Positions 27,929-37,694 of a stretch of 45,853 nt of DNA are shown piece after piece; within the stretch, counting starts at the first letter, position 1; each line of letters opens with the position of its first letter. Position numbers and translations under genes: made by a program. Origin of the DNA: Polyangium sp. 6x1. GTDB taxonomy: Bacteria; Myxococcota_A; Polyangia; Polyangiales; Polyangiaceae. The DNA is taken from contig NZ_JARZHH010000080.1 of the NCBI RefSeq assembly GCF_029946515.1, forward strand, positions 1-45,853, written 5' to 3'. The notes beneath the pieces were generated by a model. That model worked only from the letters and a program-made list of their open reading frames with translations. It searched no databases and had not been told where the DNA came from.

Positions 27929-28623
27929 CGCTGCTCGAACGGACGCAGTCGCTGGCGGCGCGCGCGAAGCAACGACGCGAGCAGGAGAAGCGCGAAGAGG
28001 TCGCGAAGAAGGTCCGCGCGAGGACCAGGAACCTCGAACATCTCCTCGAACAACTCGACGCTGCACGCGAGCGTGCAGCGTCGCTCGACGGCGCGGGGCA
28101 CGCGCGTACGTCGTGGCCGGCCCCACCCATCTCCGCTTTCGACGCATACGATCCGAAGGGCGGTACGTCCATCACCATTGAGGCGGACCGCCAGAACGAG
28201 TGGGAGAAGTTCGTGCTCTTGCTGGGCAAGTTCGTGAAGAAGGCGGACGAGGCCGTCGCGCAGGACGTCAAGCAAGCGAAGCAGAACGCACTCGAGGGGA
28301 TCTCGCCGGAAGACCTTCGCAGCTACCTCGATGATCCCTCGACGGAGCGCCTCGCGCAGGACCTGCTGAAGAGCCTCGAGTCGCTCCGAGCGAGGCGCTG
28401 GGAAGCGCTGTCCGGCGCCGAGCTCGGCGCGGCCCTGCACGAGGCGGCCACCCTGCGCGAGAACGTCGTTCGCCTGCGCGAGACCGGGGCCTCGGAGGAG
28501 CTCCTGAAATTCCTCGCCCTCGCCAGGAAGGACGGCGCGCACGTCGACGCATTGACCAATACGCTGCGCGCCGAGCTCGCGTCCCGCAAACTCATCGACC
28601 GCCTGCGCCTGGTCCTCCGGTGA
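27925..28623 (+). CDS. dpdI: DpdI-type coiled-coil protein, 232 aa
   Basis: Residues 10-60 are a charged coiled coil (AARAKQRREQEKREEVAKKV), and the rest is mostly helix. No catalytic motif is seen. Its position between dpdH and dpdJ and its size fit DpdI, which was reported to be needed for restriction in Salmonella. ATG 27925 overlaps dpdH by four bases and has GGAGGAGG upstream. It is likely a structural subunit bridging DpdH and DpdJ. Confidence 0.72.
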   Translation: MTLLERTQSLAARAKQRREQEKREEVAKKVRARTRNLEHLLEQLDAARERAASLDGAGHARTSWPAPPISAFDAYDPKGGTSITIEADRQNEWEKFVLLLGKFVKKADEAVAQDVKQAKQNALEGISPEDLRSYLDDPSTERLAQDLLKSLESLRARRWEALSGAELGAALHEAATLRENVVRLRETGASEELLKFLALARKDGAHVDALTNTLRAELASRKLIDRLRLVLR

Positions 28624-28687
28624 GGCAGCCGGTAAACGCCGAAATCGAGGCACCGACGGCTCGCGACCGGGTAAGCTGGGCACCAGC

Positions 28688-31600
28688 ATGAGCCAGGTCC
28701 AGCTCCCGTCGGCGCTCGCGGTGGCGCTGCTCGATCGCCTCGAGCGCGAGGAGCAGAGGCTCCTCTGCTGGGGCTATGTCGACGGCGCATTCGACAAGCA
28801 CGAACTCGAAGATCACGCCGGCGCCGTCATTGCAAAGAACGCGAACGGCGGCGATCCGGCGGAGCTCATCAAAGAGCTCCTGCGCTTCAAATGGCTGTTC
28901 CGGGTCCCGAACGAGCGGCGCTACCGAACGCGCTCAGCGGAAACGATCCGCCTACTCTCGAAGCTTCGTCAGATCCGCGTCTACCCTAGCACCCGGCCGG
29001 CGGACGTCGGCGGGTTGTGGCGCTCGGCGCCGCCGCTCGTCGCGGACTACCGCTTCCTCGCGCCGCCACGCACGTTCCCTCGGCGCGACATCACGGTCGC
29101 CGCCGCCGAATCGATGCTGCGCATGCAGAGCGCGCCGCTAGAACGCGCCATCTTGCACGCGTTCACGAGTGCCGGCTCGCGGGGCGAGCGGAAGCTGTCC
29201 GGCTTTCAAGTGCGCGCGACCGAGCGGATCCTCGCTGAGCGCGCCGATGCTGGCACGGTCGTATGTTCGGGCACGGGCAGCGGCAAGACGCTCGCGTTTT
29301 ACCTCCCCGCGTTCATCACGCTCGCGCCGCTGCTCGACGACGACGCGTGGACGAAGTGCGTGGCCATCTACCCGCGCAACGAGTTACTCAAGGATCAGCT
29401 CCGCGAGGCGATCGCCGCCGCTCGGCGGATCGCCCCGGCGCTCCGCAAATCCGGCCGGCGCGGCCTCACGTTCGGCGCCCTCTTCGGCGAGGTGAAGAAC
29501 GACGCCGACCACGTCGCTGCGCCCAAGTGGGGCTGGCCCGAGCAGACGTTCGGAGGCAAGCGGGGCCGCACCTGCCCGTTCCTCCGGTGCCCCGATTGCA
29601 ATGCTCCGCTGTTCTGGGCCGACGAAGACCGGCGGCGCCGAGATCCGAGCGAGCGGCTGAGGTGCTCCTCGCCGGACTGCGACGTCACGTTAGGGCCGGA
29701 GATCGTGCGCCTCACCCGCGCGTCGCTCTGCGCAAGCCCGCCGGACATTCTCCTGGTCTCCACCGAGATGCTCAACCGGAATATGTCGGCGAGCGATTAC
29801 GCGAAGCCCTTTGGCATCGGGCTATCGGCAGCACGGAGGCCGCGGCTCCTGCTTCTCGACGAGGTCCACACCTATGAAGGCACCACGGGAGCGCACGTCG
29901 CGCTCCTCCTCCGCCGCTGGAAATTCTTGTCGAAGGCGAGGCCGCACGTCGTGGGGCTGTCGGCGACGCTCGAGGACGCCGCGCGCTTTTTCGCGGACCT
30001 CACGGGGCTCCGCCCCGGATCCGTCGCAGAGGTCTCTCCCCTCGCCTCGGAGTTCGAAGCGGAAGGCGCCGACTACCAAGTCGCGCTCCGCGGCGACCCG
30101 AGCTGGGGGACGAGCCTGCTCTCGACGACGATCCAGACGCTCATGTTGATGCGCCGCGTGCTCGCGCCCCGCGAAGAGCCGCTCTCCCTCGCTGGCCGCC
30201 GCGTTTTCGCGTTCACCGACCGCCTCGACGGCATCAATCGGCTGCTCGAGAACGCGCGTGACGCCGAGGGGCGCTACCCCGACTCCAACCATCCGCGCCC
30301 GCGGGGAACGGTGCTCGCGGGGCTGCGTCGCGTCGACGCGCCCGATCACGACGCGCGCTACGCCGACGGGCAGGCATGGGATCTCGCGGTGGATCTCGGT
30401 CACCGGCTCGAGTTGAACCCGACGAGGGCAAACTCGCTTATCATCGGTCGCACGACGGCGCAGGACAAGGGCGTCGATCCGAACGCGGACGTGGTGGTCG
30501 CGACCGCGTCGCTCGAGGTCGGCTACGACGACCCGTCCGTGGGCGCGGTCGTTCAACACAAGGCGCCGAAGAGCGCCGCCGCGTTCTTGCAACGAAAGGG
30601 GCGCGCCGGGCGTTTCCGCACGCAGCGGACGGACGGCACATCCATTAGCATGCGCCCGTGGACTGTCGTCGTGCTGTCGGACTTCGGCAGAGACCGCGTA
30701 GTGTATCAGGACTACGAGCACATCTTCTCGCCGACGCTGAAGCCGCGCCACCTGCCGACAAACAACCGCGCGCTCCTGCGCATGCAGGCGACCTACGCGC
30801 TCTTCGATTTTCTCGGATTCGAAGCCCAAAAGGCCGGTTTGTCTCCCGAGCCGTGGATCGATCTCGCCAGCCCGTGCGAACGCGGATCCCGGGGCGACGA
30901 GCGACGCGCGCGGCAACGGTTCTACGAGATGTGCCTTCGCCAGTTGCTCGAGAGCGACGACGCACGCCACGCGTTCGCGAGGTTCTTGCAGGGAGCGCTC
31001 GCGATCTCCGAAGACGAGGTCCAGGCGCTGCTCTGGGAGCCACCCCGCTCCGTCATGCTCGAAGCCGTCCCGACGCTCCTGCGGCGTCTCGCGACGTCGT
31101 GGAAGCGCGCGTTCGAGACCTCGCTCGAACCCACCGAGCGTTGGGGCCCACCGCTGCCCGAGTTTGTTCAGCGGTCGCTCTTCACGAAGCTCCTCGTCCC
31201 GGAGGTGAAGCTCCTGGTGCCGAAGGGTGACGGGCGCCCCCGAAGCGACGACGAGAACGACGAGCCGGAGGTCGACGAACACGGGATGGTCCTCGCCGAG
31301 GCACTTCGTGAGTTCGCCCCGGGCCGGGTTTCGAAGCGGTTCGACCTCGAAGGCGACGTCAGTCACTGGATCGATCCGGGCGAAGGCGCCACGCTCTCGA
31401 TCGACTCGTTTTCGACGCGAGACGACCGGATCCCCGTGGGGCGTTTCTCGTATTCGGAGCAAGGCGTGACGAGCGAGGTAGACGTGTATCGGCCCGTCGC
31501 GCTCCGGGTGTCGGCGCCGCCGCAGACGATCCTTCCGACGTCGAATGCGCGCCCCTGCTGGCGATCTCAGCTCGTCGCGCCAACGCCGGGGCACTGGGTT

Positions 31601-33271
31601 GAGCTGCCGCAGGGCTCGCTCCTCGCGCCGCTTGTCGCCGGGATGACCTTCCACACGCACCACCTCGGCAGCCCCGTGGAGATCCGACGTTTCGTCGTCG
31701 GCGCCGACGTCGTCACCGCCTACAGGAACGGCAAGCGCGGCCCAGAGCGGCGGGTCGATCTCGTCGACGAGAACGGCGCGAACGCCGCAGTAGGTTGGGC
31801 TTCGGAGGTCGACGCCGTCGCGATCAAGTTCACCGTGCCTCGCGATCTGCTCTCATGGGTGAAGGAATCGCCTGCGCTCGTGCGATCGCTCCGGCCGCTG
31901 TGTCTCCGCGCGCTGGTCCGCGGCGATGCGTCGCTGAATGGGCTCGCCGACGGATTCCAGCGAGATGCGCTCGTCGACGCCTTTCTTGCGGCGGTTCTGC
32001 TTGCGTTCGACGCGGCGCCCGGCGCGACGCTCGCGTCCGTGAGTCAATCGATCGAGCCAGAATGCGTCGCTCGAACCGTAGCGCTCGTGAGCGACGGAGA
32101 CGACGATGACGCGTCGGAGGGAACGGTTCCGCGGCGTGTGAAGGAGTTGAAGATGCTCGTCGAGAACCCGATCGTCTTCACGAGCCTTCGAACGCACGGC
32201 GAGGCGCTCTGGCGCGAGATCGACGAGACATGGTTCCCGTGGTTGCAGAGCATCTTCAAGGCCACCCTCGGAGCAAGCTTCCGCGACGCGATCACGGCGC
32301 TCTGCCCCCAGGTCGACGAGGAGGACCTCGTCGTCGAAGGCCCCGGGGTGCACCCCGGCGAAGACGATACCGTGTGGGTGACGGAGTCGGCGATCGGGGG
32401 CTCCGGCGCGCTCGAGGCATTTTACTCGGCGTATGCGAAAGATCCGCGTCAGTTCTCTCGCCTGTGGCACGGTTGCCTAGAGCCGTCAGACTCGGAGCGT
32501 GTAGCCGCCTCCATTGAGCAGATCCTCGACGCGCTCGGGGGCGCGGCTCCATCCGCACGACTCGTCGCTGCAGTCGCCCGTGTCCGCGATGCAATGAACC
32601 ATGCAGAAGCGCTCCAGGCCGTCCAGCAACTGCGAGAGACGCTGACATTGCTCGGGCTCTACGTCGAGCACGCGACGTTGACCATCCTCTTCGCGCGCGT
32701 CCTGCGCCCCGGGAGTTCGCCGGATCTCGACGTCTATCTGGCGGAGACGCTGGCTCGCTGGCGTGATCTCGAGGAGCACGCCGGCATCGTCGTCGAGGCG
32801 CGGACCTTCGCGCTCGTTCGCTCGCACCACGGGGGGCTCGCCGAGTTCCTCACGACCTCGCCGAGCACGGACGAGGGCGACCGCCAGCGTTGGACTTACG
32901 CGACCCTGCTCGGACTTCTCTGGCGGAGACCGAGCAGCATCCGTCGCGAGTCACTCGACTTCGGCAATCCGTTCATCGACGCACCCATCTGCGATCGGCT
33001 GATGGTCCCGCTCTCCGGCGACGTTTCGCCGATCGTCCGCGTCGATTCCGCGTCCTGGTTCGACGAGCTGACCGATGCACTGAACCGGAACGGCGTCGCC
33101 CGGCTCGTCGCCACGCACGAGCAAAAGGAGCGACTCGCGGACGCTGTGCGACACCTCGCGACGCATCCCATCGACACCGGCGCGTTGCACGTTTTCGCGC
33201 GCCTCGCGGGCTACGCGCGCGACATGGCGGGCGCGGCGTTGACCATCGAGATGCCGGAGGCGCTCCAATGA
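28688..33271 (+). CDS. dpdJ: DpdJ, giant DEAD/DEAH-box helicase with zinc cluster, 1527 aa
   Basis: Walker A is GTGSGKTLAFYLPAF (near residues 194-208), followed by AIYPRNELLKDQ, LLLDEVHTYEG and VGLSATLED. Motif VI is FLQRKGRAGRFRTQR. Two pairs of cysteines (CPFLRCPDC and LRCSSPDCD, about residues 297-340) between motifs Ia and II form a probable zinc site. The long C-terminal half has no known domain. It is the largest Dpd protein and fits dpdJ by order and architecture. A 64-base gap separates it from dpdI, the only real gap within E-K, with a weak ribosome-binding site. Confidence 0.9.
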   Translation: MSQVQLPSALAVALLDRLEREEQRLLCWGYVDGAFDKHELEDHAGAVIAKNANGGDPAELIKELLRFKWLFRVPNERRYRTRSAETIRLLSKLRQIRVYPSTRPADVGGLWRSAPPLVADYRFLAPPRTFPRRDITVAAAESMLRMQSAPLERAILHAFTSAGSRGERKLSGFQVRATERILAERADAGTVVCSGTGSGKTLAFYLPAFITLAPLLDDDAWTKCVAIYPRNELLKDQLREAIAAARRIAPALRKSGRRGLTFGALFGEVKNDADHVAAPKWGWPEQTFGGKRGRTCPFLRCPDCNAPLFWADEDRRRRDPSERLRCSSPDCDVTLGPEIVRLTRASLCASPPDILLVSTEMLNRNMSASDYAKPFGIGLSAARRPRLLLLDEVHTYEGTTGAHVALLLRRWKFLSKARPHVVGLSATLEDAARFFADLTGLRPGSVAEVSPLASEFEAEGADYQVALRGDPSWGTSLLSTTIQTLMLMRRVLAPREEPLSLAGRRVFAFTDRLDGINRLLENARDAEGRYPDSNHPRPRGTVLAGLRRVDAPDHDARYADGQAWDLAVDLGHRLELNPTRANSLIIGRTTAQDKGVDPNADVVVATASLEVGYDDPSVGAVVQHKAPKSAAAFLQRKGRAGRFRTQRTDGTSISMRPWTVVVLSDFGRDRVVYQDYEHIFSPTLKPRHLPTNNRALLRMQATYALFDFLGFEAQKAGLSPEPWIDLASPCERGSRGDERRARQRFYEMCLRQLLESDDARHAFARFLQGALAISEDEVQALLWEPPRSVMLEAVPTLLRRLATSWKRAFETSLEPTERWGPPLPEFVQRSLFTKLLVPEVKLLVPKGDGRPRSDDENDEPEVDEHGMVLAEALREFAPGRVSKRFDLEGDVSHWIDPGEGATLSIDSFSTRDDRIPVGRFSYSEQGVTSEVDVYRPVALRVSAPPQTILPTSNARPCWRSQLVAPTPGHWVELPQGSLLAPLVAGMTFHTHHLGSPVEIRRFVVGADVVTAYRNGKRGPERRVDLVDENGANAAVGWASEVDAVAIKFTVPRDLLSWVKESPALVRSLRPLCLRALVRGDASLNGLADGFQRDALVDAFLAAVLLAFDAAPGATLASVSQSIEPECVARTVALVSDGDDDDASEGTVPRRVKELKMLVENPIVFTSLRTHGEALWREIDETWFPWLQSIFKATLGASFRDAITALCPQVDEEDLVVEGPGVHPGEDDTVWVTESAIGGSGALEAFYSAYAKDPRQFSRLWHGCLEPSDSERVAASIEQILDALGGAAPSARLVAAVARVRDAMNHAEALQAVQQLRETLTLLGLYVEHATLTILFARVLRPGSSPDLDVYLAETLARWRDLEEHAGIVVEARTFALVRSHHGGLAEFLTTSPSTDEGDRQRWTYATLLGLLWRRPSSIRRESLDFGNPFIDAPICDRLMVPLSGDVSPIVRVDSASWFDELTDALNRNGVARLVATHEQKERLADAVRHLATHPIDTGALHVFARLAGYARDMAGAALTIEMPEALQ

Positions 33272-33792
33272 ACGCACGCGTGCTCCAGAAGTCGCGCGAT
33301 CGGGCTCGGAACGAAGCAAGAGAGCTGCTGCAGTTCTTCTTTGCATCCGAGCTCATCCGTCCGAGCAAGTGTCTCTGGATCGTGTCGCCTTGGCTTCGAA
33401 ACATCGAGCTGTTCGACAGCACGACCGGCGCGTTCGCTGCGCTGGTCCCCGACACCCCAAAGCGTGTCCTCCGGCTCACGGACGTGCTTCGTGCAGTCCT
33501 CCTCGCGGGGACGCGGCTCGTCGTCGTCCTTCGGACACCACGCGATGACGGCGGCGTTTGCGACGAGCTCACGAGGATCGCAACGACGCTCAATTGCCTC
33601 GCCCAGCTGTCGATCGTCGAGAGTCACACTCTCCACACGAAGGGGCTCCTCGGTGACCGAGCGGCCGTCACTGGCTCGATGAACGTCACGTACGCCGGCG
33701 TGGACGTGCACACCGAACTGCTGCAATTCGTCACCGACCCCGAGCTCGTCGCGACGCTGCGTCTCGAGTTCTCGGGCACCTACGGGAGGTAG
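33268..33792 (+). CDS. dpdK: DpdK, phospholipase-D-fold nuclease, 174 aa
   Basis: A single HKD motif is visible near the C-terminal end: HTKGLLGDRAAVTGSMN (His123, Lys125, Asp130, then a Gly-Ser and Asn). One HKD per chain implies a dimer, as in Nuc and BfiI nucleases. This is the best candidate for the DNA-cutting subunit of the Dpd restriction machine. ATG 33268 overlaps the dpdJ stop by four bases. A longer reading back into dpdJ is excluded by overlap. Confidence 0.9.
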   Translation: MNARVLQKSRDRARNEARELLQFFFASELIRPSKCLWIVSPWLRNIELFDSTTGAFAALVPDTPKRVLRLTDVLRAVLLAGTRLVVVLRTPRDDGGVCDELTRIATTLNCLAQLSIVESHTLHTKGLLGDRAAVTGSMNVTYAGVDVHTELLQFVTDPELVATLRLEFSGTYGR

Positions 33793-33798
33793 TCGATT

Positions 33799-36078
33799 GT
33801 GCGATGGGACACCTTCTTCGGTGAGGACAACGTTCCCGAGCTTCAGTGGAAAGCGCTGTCGGACGCGCGAAGCCCGACGCGGAAGGCGCTCCAGCGGTTC
33901 ATCGATCTGATCGAACGAGGCGCGCCGATCGCCGCCCTGCCGCGCGTCCGTACGTCCCCTGATCGTGTCGACTGGTACGTCGGATGGCGAAGCGAGTCTG
34001 ACGCGCGCTTCGCGGCCGACCTCCTCGCCGCATTCCTGGGGCGCACTTACGCCGAGATAAGCGCGCCGCTTCGGCCCCTCGAGCCCGCCGACGAGGCGGA
34101 AGCGGCATTCGCTGAAGAGTTCGAAGGGCGAGCGTTCCGCGTCGCGGTCCACCCCGATCATCGTAAAGAGGCGCGCGCGCGGCTCGAGGCGCTCGCGAGC
34201 TGCTTGCTTTCGCGCCCGCACCGGCGCGCCGGCAAGGTGCGCCCGGTGGGACGTATCCTGCGCGATCTTGAGTTCGCGATGCAGGTCGGAGACGACGCCG
34301 CCGTCGCCGAGGAGATCAACGTGCTACGCGGCGGCGGCCACCTCGACGAGGTCAACCTCGCGTTCCTGGAACTGCGGCGCCTCGCCGCCAAGCGCGACTG
34401 GGCAGGCATTTTCGCGCATTCGGCGCTGCCGAGCGTGCTCGAGCTGCGGAGTCTCCCCTGGCGGGTGCGCCAGCTCCTCGTCGAAGCCATCTATCATCGC
34501 GATCTGGCGTCATTCGTCGGCGCAGGAGCCGTCGACGCGGCGCTCGCGCGCTTCCAAGCCGTGTTCCCGGATTTCGACGTCGCGTTCTCGTCGCGAAAGA
34601 ACCTCGGAGGTCTGGAGGTCGATGTCTGCTTCACGCTCGCGGACGCGGTTCGCGGGCAAGGTGACGTCGCGACCGACGGTGCGCTCACGCGCATCGCTGA
34701 GAACGGACACGTCGCGTTTGCCGATGCGCTTCGAGCGGAGCTCGCTCGACGTACGGTCGGTCGTCGCGACGCCGACGCCGCGGCCTCGCCCGAGGTCGAC
34801 GCGGCGCCGCCAGTGTCCGTGCTCGAGCTCGCTCAGCGCGCGCTCGGCGGCGGCGATCTCGACCGCGCCTTTGCGCTCGCGCTCGAAGCGCCGGCGTCTC
34901 CGCAGCGTGTGAAGGTGCTCCTCCAGTGCGCCCGTCTCCTCGATGACGAGAGCGCCGTGGTTGAGACGCTCGCCGCCTGGGAGCAGCTCGCGCCAACCGA
35001 GCGAAGCTCGCTTCTCGAATACGGCTGGTGCAAGGCGCACCTCGGGCATCTCGCGGCGGTCGTCGGGAAACTGACCGCTGCTCCACAACCGACGTCCTCG
35101 TGGCTCGAATGGTTCGAGCGTTTGCACTCGAAGGCCGACTGGCCGGGGGCAGTGTCGCGCGCCGAAAAGGGTGTCGCCGCGTGGGACGTCGAGGCGATCG
35201 CAGGCAACCCCGATGCCATCGCGATCATCATCGGGGTAATCGAAGGCACTCTCGAGAAATGGGCCGCCGAAGCGCTCCGTCAAGCACTTCCATACGTGCT
35301 CGAGGCCTTTCTCCGCGACCCACCGGACCCCCGCTTGTCACCGATCTTCACGTCGCTTTTCGACGTCCTCGCGACCGATGATGCGCTGACGCTCTCGGCC
35401 ATTTCGGCGCTCGTCCGGCTGGGTCAGGCGAGGCTCTCGACCACGCCGTCGGAATACGCCACAACCCTCGACGTCATCGCGAGAGCCATCGACGTTGCCG
35501 ACACGCCGGGGACGGTTCGACCTATCGCAGATACGCTCGAAATGCTCATCATGACGCCGTGCGCGTCGAAGGGTGAGCGCACCGCGGCGGCGACGCGCCT
35601 CGCGAGCATGGCGTCGCGTCGTTGGGTGCGCATCGACGAGGTCGATAAAGATCTCGTCCGCCAACTCTGTGTCGAACTCGGCGTCGCCGAGGTGCTCCCG
35701 GTGCAGACCGAGGCTCGGCCGCCCGGAGAAGCGGGAAACGAGTGGGCGGCGCTCGCCGGGCGGTACATCGCCTTTTACTCGCTCGAGACCGACGCGCTAC
35801 AGCGCGTCGTCAACGCACTCGGGCGTGCTTGCCCCAACGCCAAGCTGAAGACGTTCAGCGAATTAGGGGGCACGGAGCCCATGCGCGAGGCCGCAAAAAC
35901 GGCAGAACTCTTCGTGATCGCCACGAAGTCGGCGACGCACGCAGCCACGGGCGCCATCATGCAGCACCGGCGTGCGGGTAAAGCGACCGAGTACGCGCGC
36001 AGCAAGAGCAGCACCGCGCTCCTGGATGCGGTTCGTCGTTGGTTGGCCAAACGGCCGTCGGATGACGTCCATAAATAG
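33799..36078 (+). CDS. dpdD: DpdD, 759 aa, with DUF2325-like C-terminal domain
   Basis: The C-terminal 95 residues (IAFYSLETDALQRVVNALGR, then ELFVIATKSATHAATGAIMQ and KSSTALLDAVRRWL) follow the pattern of DUF2325, a Rossmann-like domain. The preceding 650 residues are helical and unrecognised. Start GTG 33799 has GGGAGG nine bases upstream, placed over the dpdK stop; the next ATG is far inside. In Salmonella the restriction group includes dpdD, and here it closes the operon directly after dpdK instead of lying near dpdC, a different order. The name is by position and domain, so moderately sure. Confidence 0.78.
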   Translation: MRWDTFFGEDNVPELQWKALSDARSPTRKALQRFIDLIERGAPIAALPRVRTSPDRVDWYVGWRSESDARFAADLLAAFLGRTYAEISAPLRPLEPADEAEAAFAEEFEGRAFRVAVHPDHRKEARARLEALASCLLSRPHRRAGKVRPVGRILRDLEFAMQVGDDAAVAEEINVLRGGGHLDEVNLAFLELRRLAAKRDWAGIFAHSALPSVLELRSLPWRVRQLLVEAIYHRDLASFVGAGAVDAALARFQAVFPDFDVAFSSRKNLGGLEVDVCFTLADAVRGQGDVATDGALTRIAENGHVAFADALRAELARRTVGRRDADAAASPEVDAAPPVSVLELAQRALGGGDLDRAFALALEAPASPQRVKVLLQCARLLDDESAVVETLAAWEQLAPTERSSLLEYGWCKAHLGHLAAVVGKLTAAPQPTSSWLEWFERLHSKADWPGAVSRAEKGVAAWDVEAIAGNPDAIAIIIGVIEGTLEKWAAEALRQALPYVLEAFLRDPPDPRLSPIFTSLFDVLATDDALTLSAISALVRLGQARLSTTPSEYATTLDVIARAIDVADTPGTVRPIADTLEMLIMTPCASKGERTAAATRLASMASRRWVRIDEVDKDLVRQLCVELGVAEVLPVQTEARPPGEAGNEWAALAGRYIAFYSLETDALQRVVNALGRACPNAKLKTFSELGGTEPMREAAKTAELFVIATKSATHAATGAIMQHRRAGKATEYARSKSSTALLDAVRRWLAKRPSDDVHK

Positions 36079-36097
36079 GGATCCGCGCCCTACATAG

Positions 36098-36133
36098 CTG
36101 AAGGTCTCGACTTGTCTGAAGGTCTCGACTTGT
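36098..36133 (+). repeat. 18-bp tandem direct repeat, two perfect copies
   Basis: CTGAAGGTCTCGACTTGT occurs at 36098-36115 and again at 36116-36133, head to tail. It starts 20 bases after the dpdD stop. It might be a recombination scar or part of an attachment site. Confidence 0.9.
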
Positions 36134-36150
36134 CAGCGAGTGCGGCGAGG

Positions 36151-36300
36151 GCCGAGCCCCCGCTTCGATGGACACCGCCAAAGACGCGAAGATGCACGAG
36201 GAGAGTTCGAGGGCGAAGCGGAAGCGAAGGTGGTTCAGCGTGGAGTTCGAGGCAGAGGCGGTTCGTCAGAGTGGGGTTGTCCACGGAAGCGGGACGAGGG
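36151..36300 (+). mobile_element. Internally deleted remnant of an IS3-family element
   Basis: 36160-36270 parallels the orfA end of the intact IS: a GGACACCGCCAAAGACGCG leader, GGAGAGTT, then GCGAAGCGGAAGCG and codons giving AKRKRRWFSVEFEAEAVR. After about 25 codons the sequence jumps to GGTTGTCCACGGAAGCGGGA (36275-36294), which matches an IS inverted repeat. So the body of the element is lost and only diverged ends remain. It may be a MITE-like derivative. The following bases to 36545 hold no gene I can support; the dpdB stop lies at 36546. Confidence 0.7.
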
Positions 36301-36545
36301 CAGCCCTCATGGCGGGGCTGCGCGGGGAACGGATCGCGCTGCCACACGAGGTCGCGGTCGGGGGATCGTGCGGGGGGACTTGCGCTTCAGGGTTTCGGGA
36401 GCGCCGCTCGGTCAGCCGGCGGCATAGGCGGGGTCACGAGTGTGTTCCTCTCCAGCAGTGCTTGCAGCTGGAGCGGCCTCGTGAGCGGTAGGCCCCAGAT
36501 TGGGCATTGCTGTTCAGCTATCTGGCCGAATCACCGCATCTGCCC

Positions 36546-37694
36546 TTACGCCTCGGTCCAACTCAACTGCCTCCCCGCCCTCTGCGGTGCCTTGTTCCAC
36601 ACGAGCGCCTTGTACTGCACCATCAGGTAGTTCGTGAGCAACTGGATGTCCTTCGACGTGTTCTGGATCTCGTTCCACTTCCTCTGCTGACCGGGCCCGA
36701 AGTCCCACGTGCCCTCGGTCCACCTGCACACTGGCTTGAGAAGCTCGAGCTCCTTGACAAATGTCCTCTTTGTCGGAAGCCCCTTGCTCCGGTGACGGTC
36801 CGCGATCCTGTCCATCAGCAGCCCCAGGCTCACGATGCCCGCTCCGTGCATCAACCGGGACTGCTTTGGCTTCCGTTTCCACGCCTCGCCGAACACCTCG
36901 CTCACGGCTCTCCAGAAGGAGAACAACACCCCGAGCATCGGCTCCAGATCCACATCGCCCGTGCCCTCGCGCAGCCGGTAGAGCACGCCCTCGTTCAGAC
37001 TGTTCTCGAGCATCTTCAGGATCGAGTTGTCCTTGATGAGACCCGTCGGGTTCGTGGGCGTGTGAATCATGCCGCGCAGGGGCGAGCCCTCGTCCTGGTT
37101 CAACCTCGTGAGCAGGAGCGACGGAAGACGCCGACGCATGAGCATCGACGGCAGCGATGCCTCCGTGTTCGGCAACAGCTCGTAGATCAGCCCCTTCGGC
37201 AGGGGCTTCGTCGAGTTCACGAGGATGAACTGCTCGGTCTGCTCGCGAACGTCGTCGGTAACGAACGCACTCACGCACATCGGGAAGGACGGCACCTCTG
37301 CGTCTCGAATCGCGGCGAGGCGCTGCTGCCCGTCCACGATGAAGCCGGGGCGCGTCTCCGGCGGCGCTTCATCGTCGACCGGGATGATGATCGTCCCGGG
37401 ACGCGCGTAGCCCACGCTCGTCCCCGCGGCCGGCTCGAAGCGCACGCGCGAGTCGAATGCGAGCACGATCGCGTTCGGGATCATCGGAGACTCGCTCTCG
37501 ACGTACGTCTTGATCTCTTCGATGTGCGAGAGCACCTCAGGGCGCTGGTAGCCTTGCAGGCTCCCTTCGTCGCGACGGATGCGTGAGACAGCGGCGAACG
37601 ACGGCACGAGCTTGGCATCGACCGCGAACGTGTAGAGGACTCGGTTGTCCGACTGGCGCACCTCGACAGCCGGTAGACGCAGCTCGTACTTCAT
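36546..37694 (-). CDS. dpdB: DpdB copy 1, DGQQR-domain ParB/DndB-like protein, 382 aa
   Basis: The DGQR-type box is IVDGQQRLAAI, followed by the family signature NSTKPLPKGLI and LLP. GYQRPEVLSHIEEIKTY precedes it. DpdB together with DpdA was sufficient for preQ0 insertion into DNA in Salmonella. ATG 37694 has GGAGG seven bases upstream and overlaps the DpdA stop (ATGA). The protein is clearly paralogous to the copy at 38986-40131 across its whole length, including the C-terminal QSRLMHGAG and CRWTEGTWDF-type blocks. It ends the minus-strand operon, facing dpdD. Confidence 0.88.
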   Translation of the reverse strand: MKYELRLPAVEVRQSDNRVLYTFAVDAKLVPSFAAVSRIRRDEGSLQGYQRPEVLSHIEEIKTYVESESPMIPNAIVLAFDSRVRFEPAAGTSVGYARPGTIIIPVDDEAPPETRPGFIVDGQQRLAAIRDAEVPSFPMCVSAFVTDDVREQTEQFILVNSTKPLPKGLIYELLPNTEASLPSMLMRRRLPSLLLTRLNQDEGSPLRGMIHTPTNPTGLIKDNSILKMLENSLNEGVLYRLREGTGDVDLEPMLGVLFSFWRAVSEVFGEAWKRKPKQSRLMHGAGIVSLGLLMDRIADRHRSKGLPTKRTFVKELELLKPVCRWTEGTWDFGPGQQRKWNEIQNTSKDIQLLTNYLMVQYKALVWNKAPQRAGRQLSWTEA

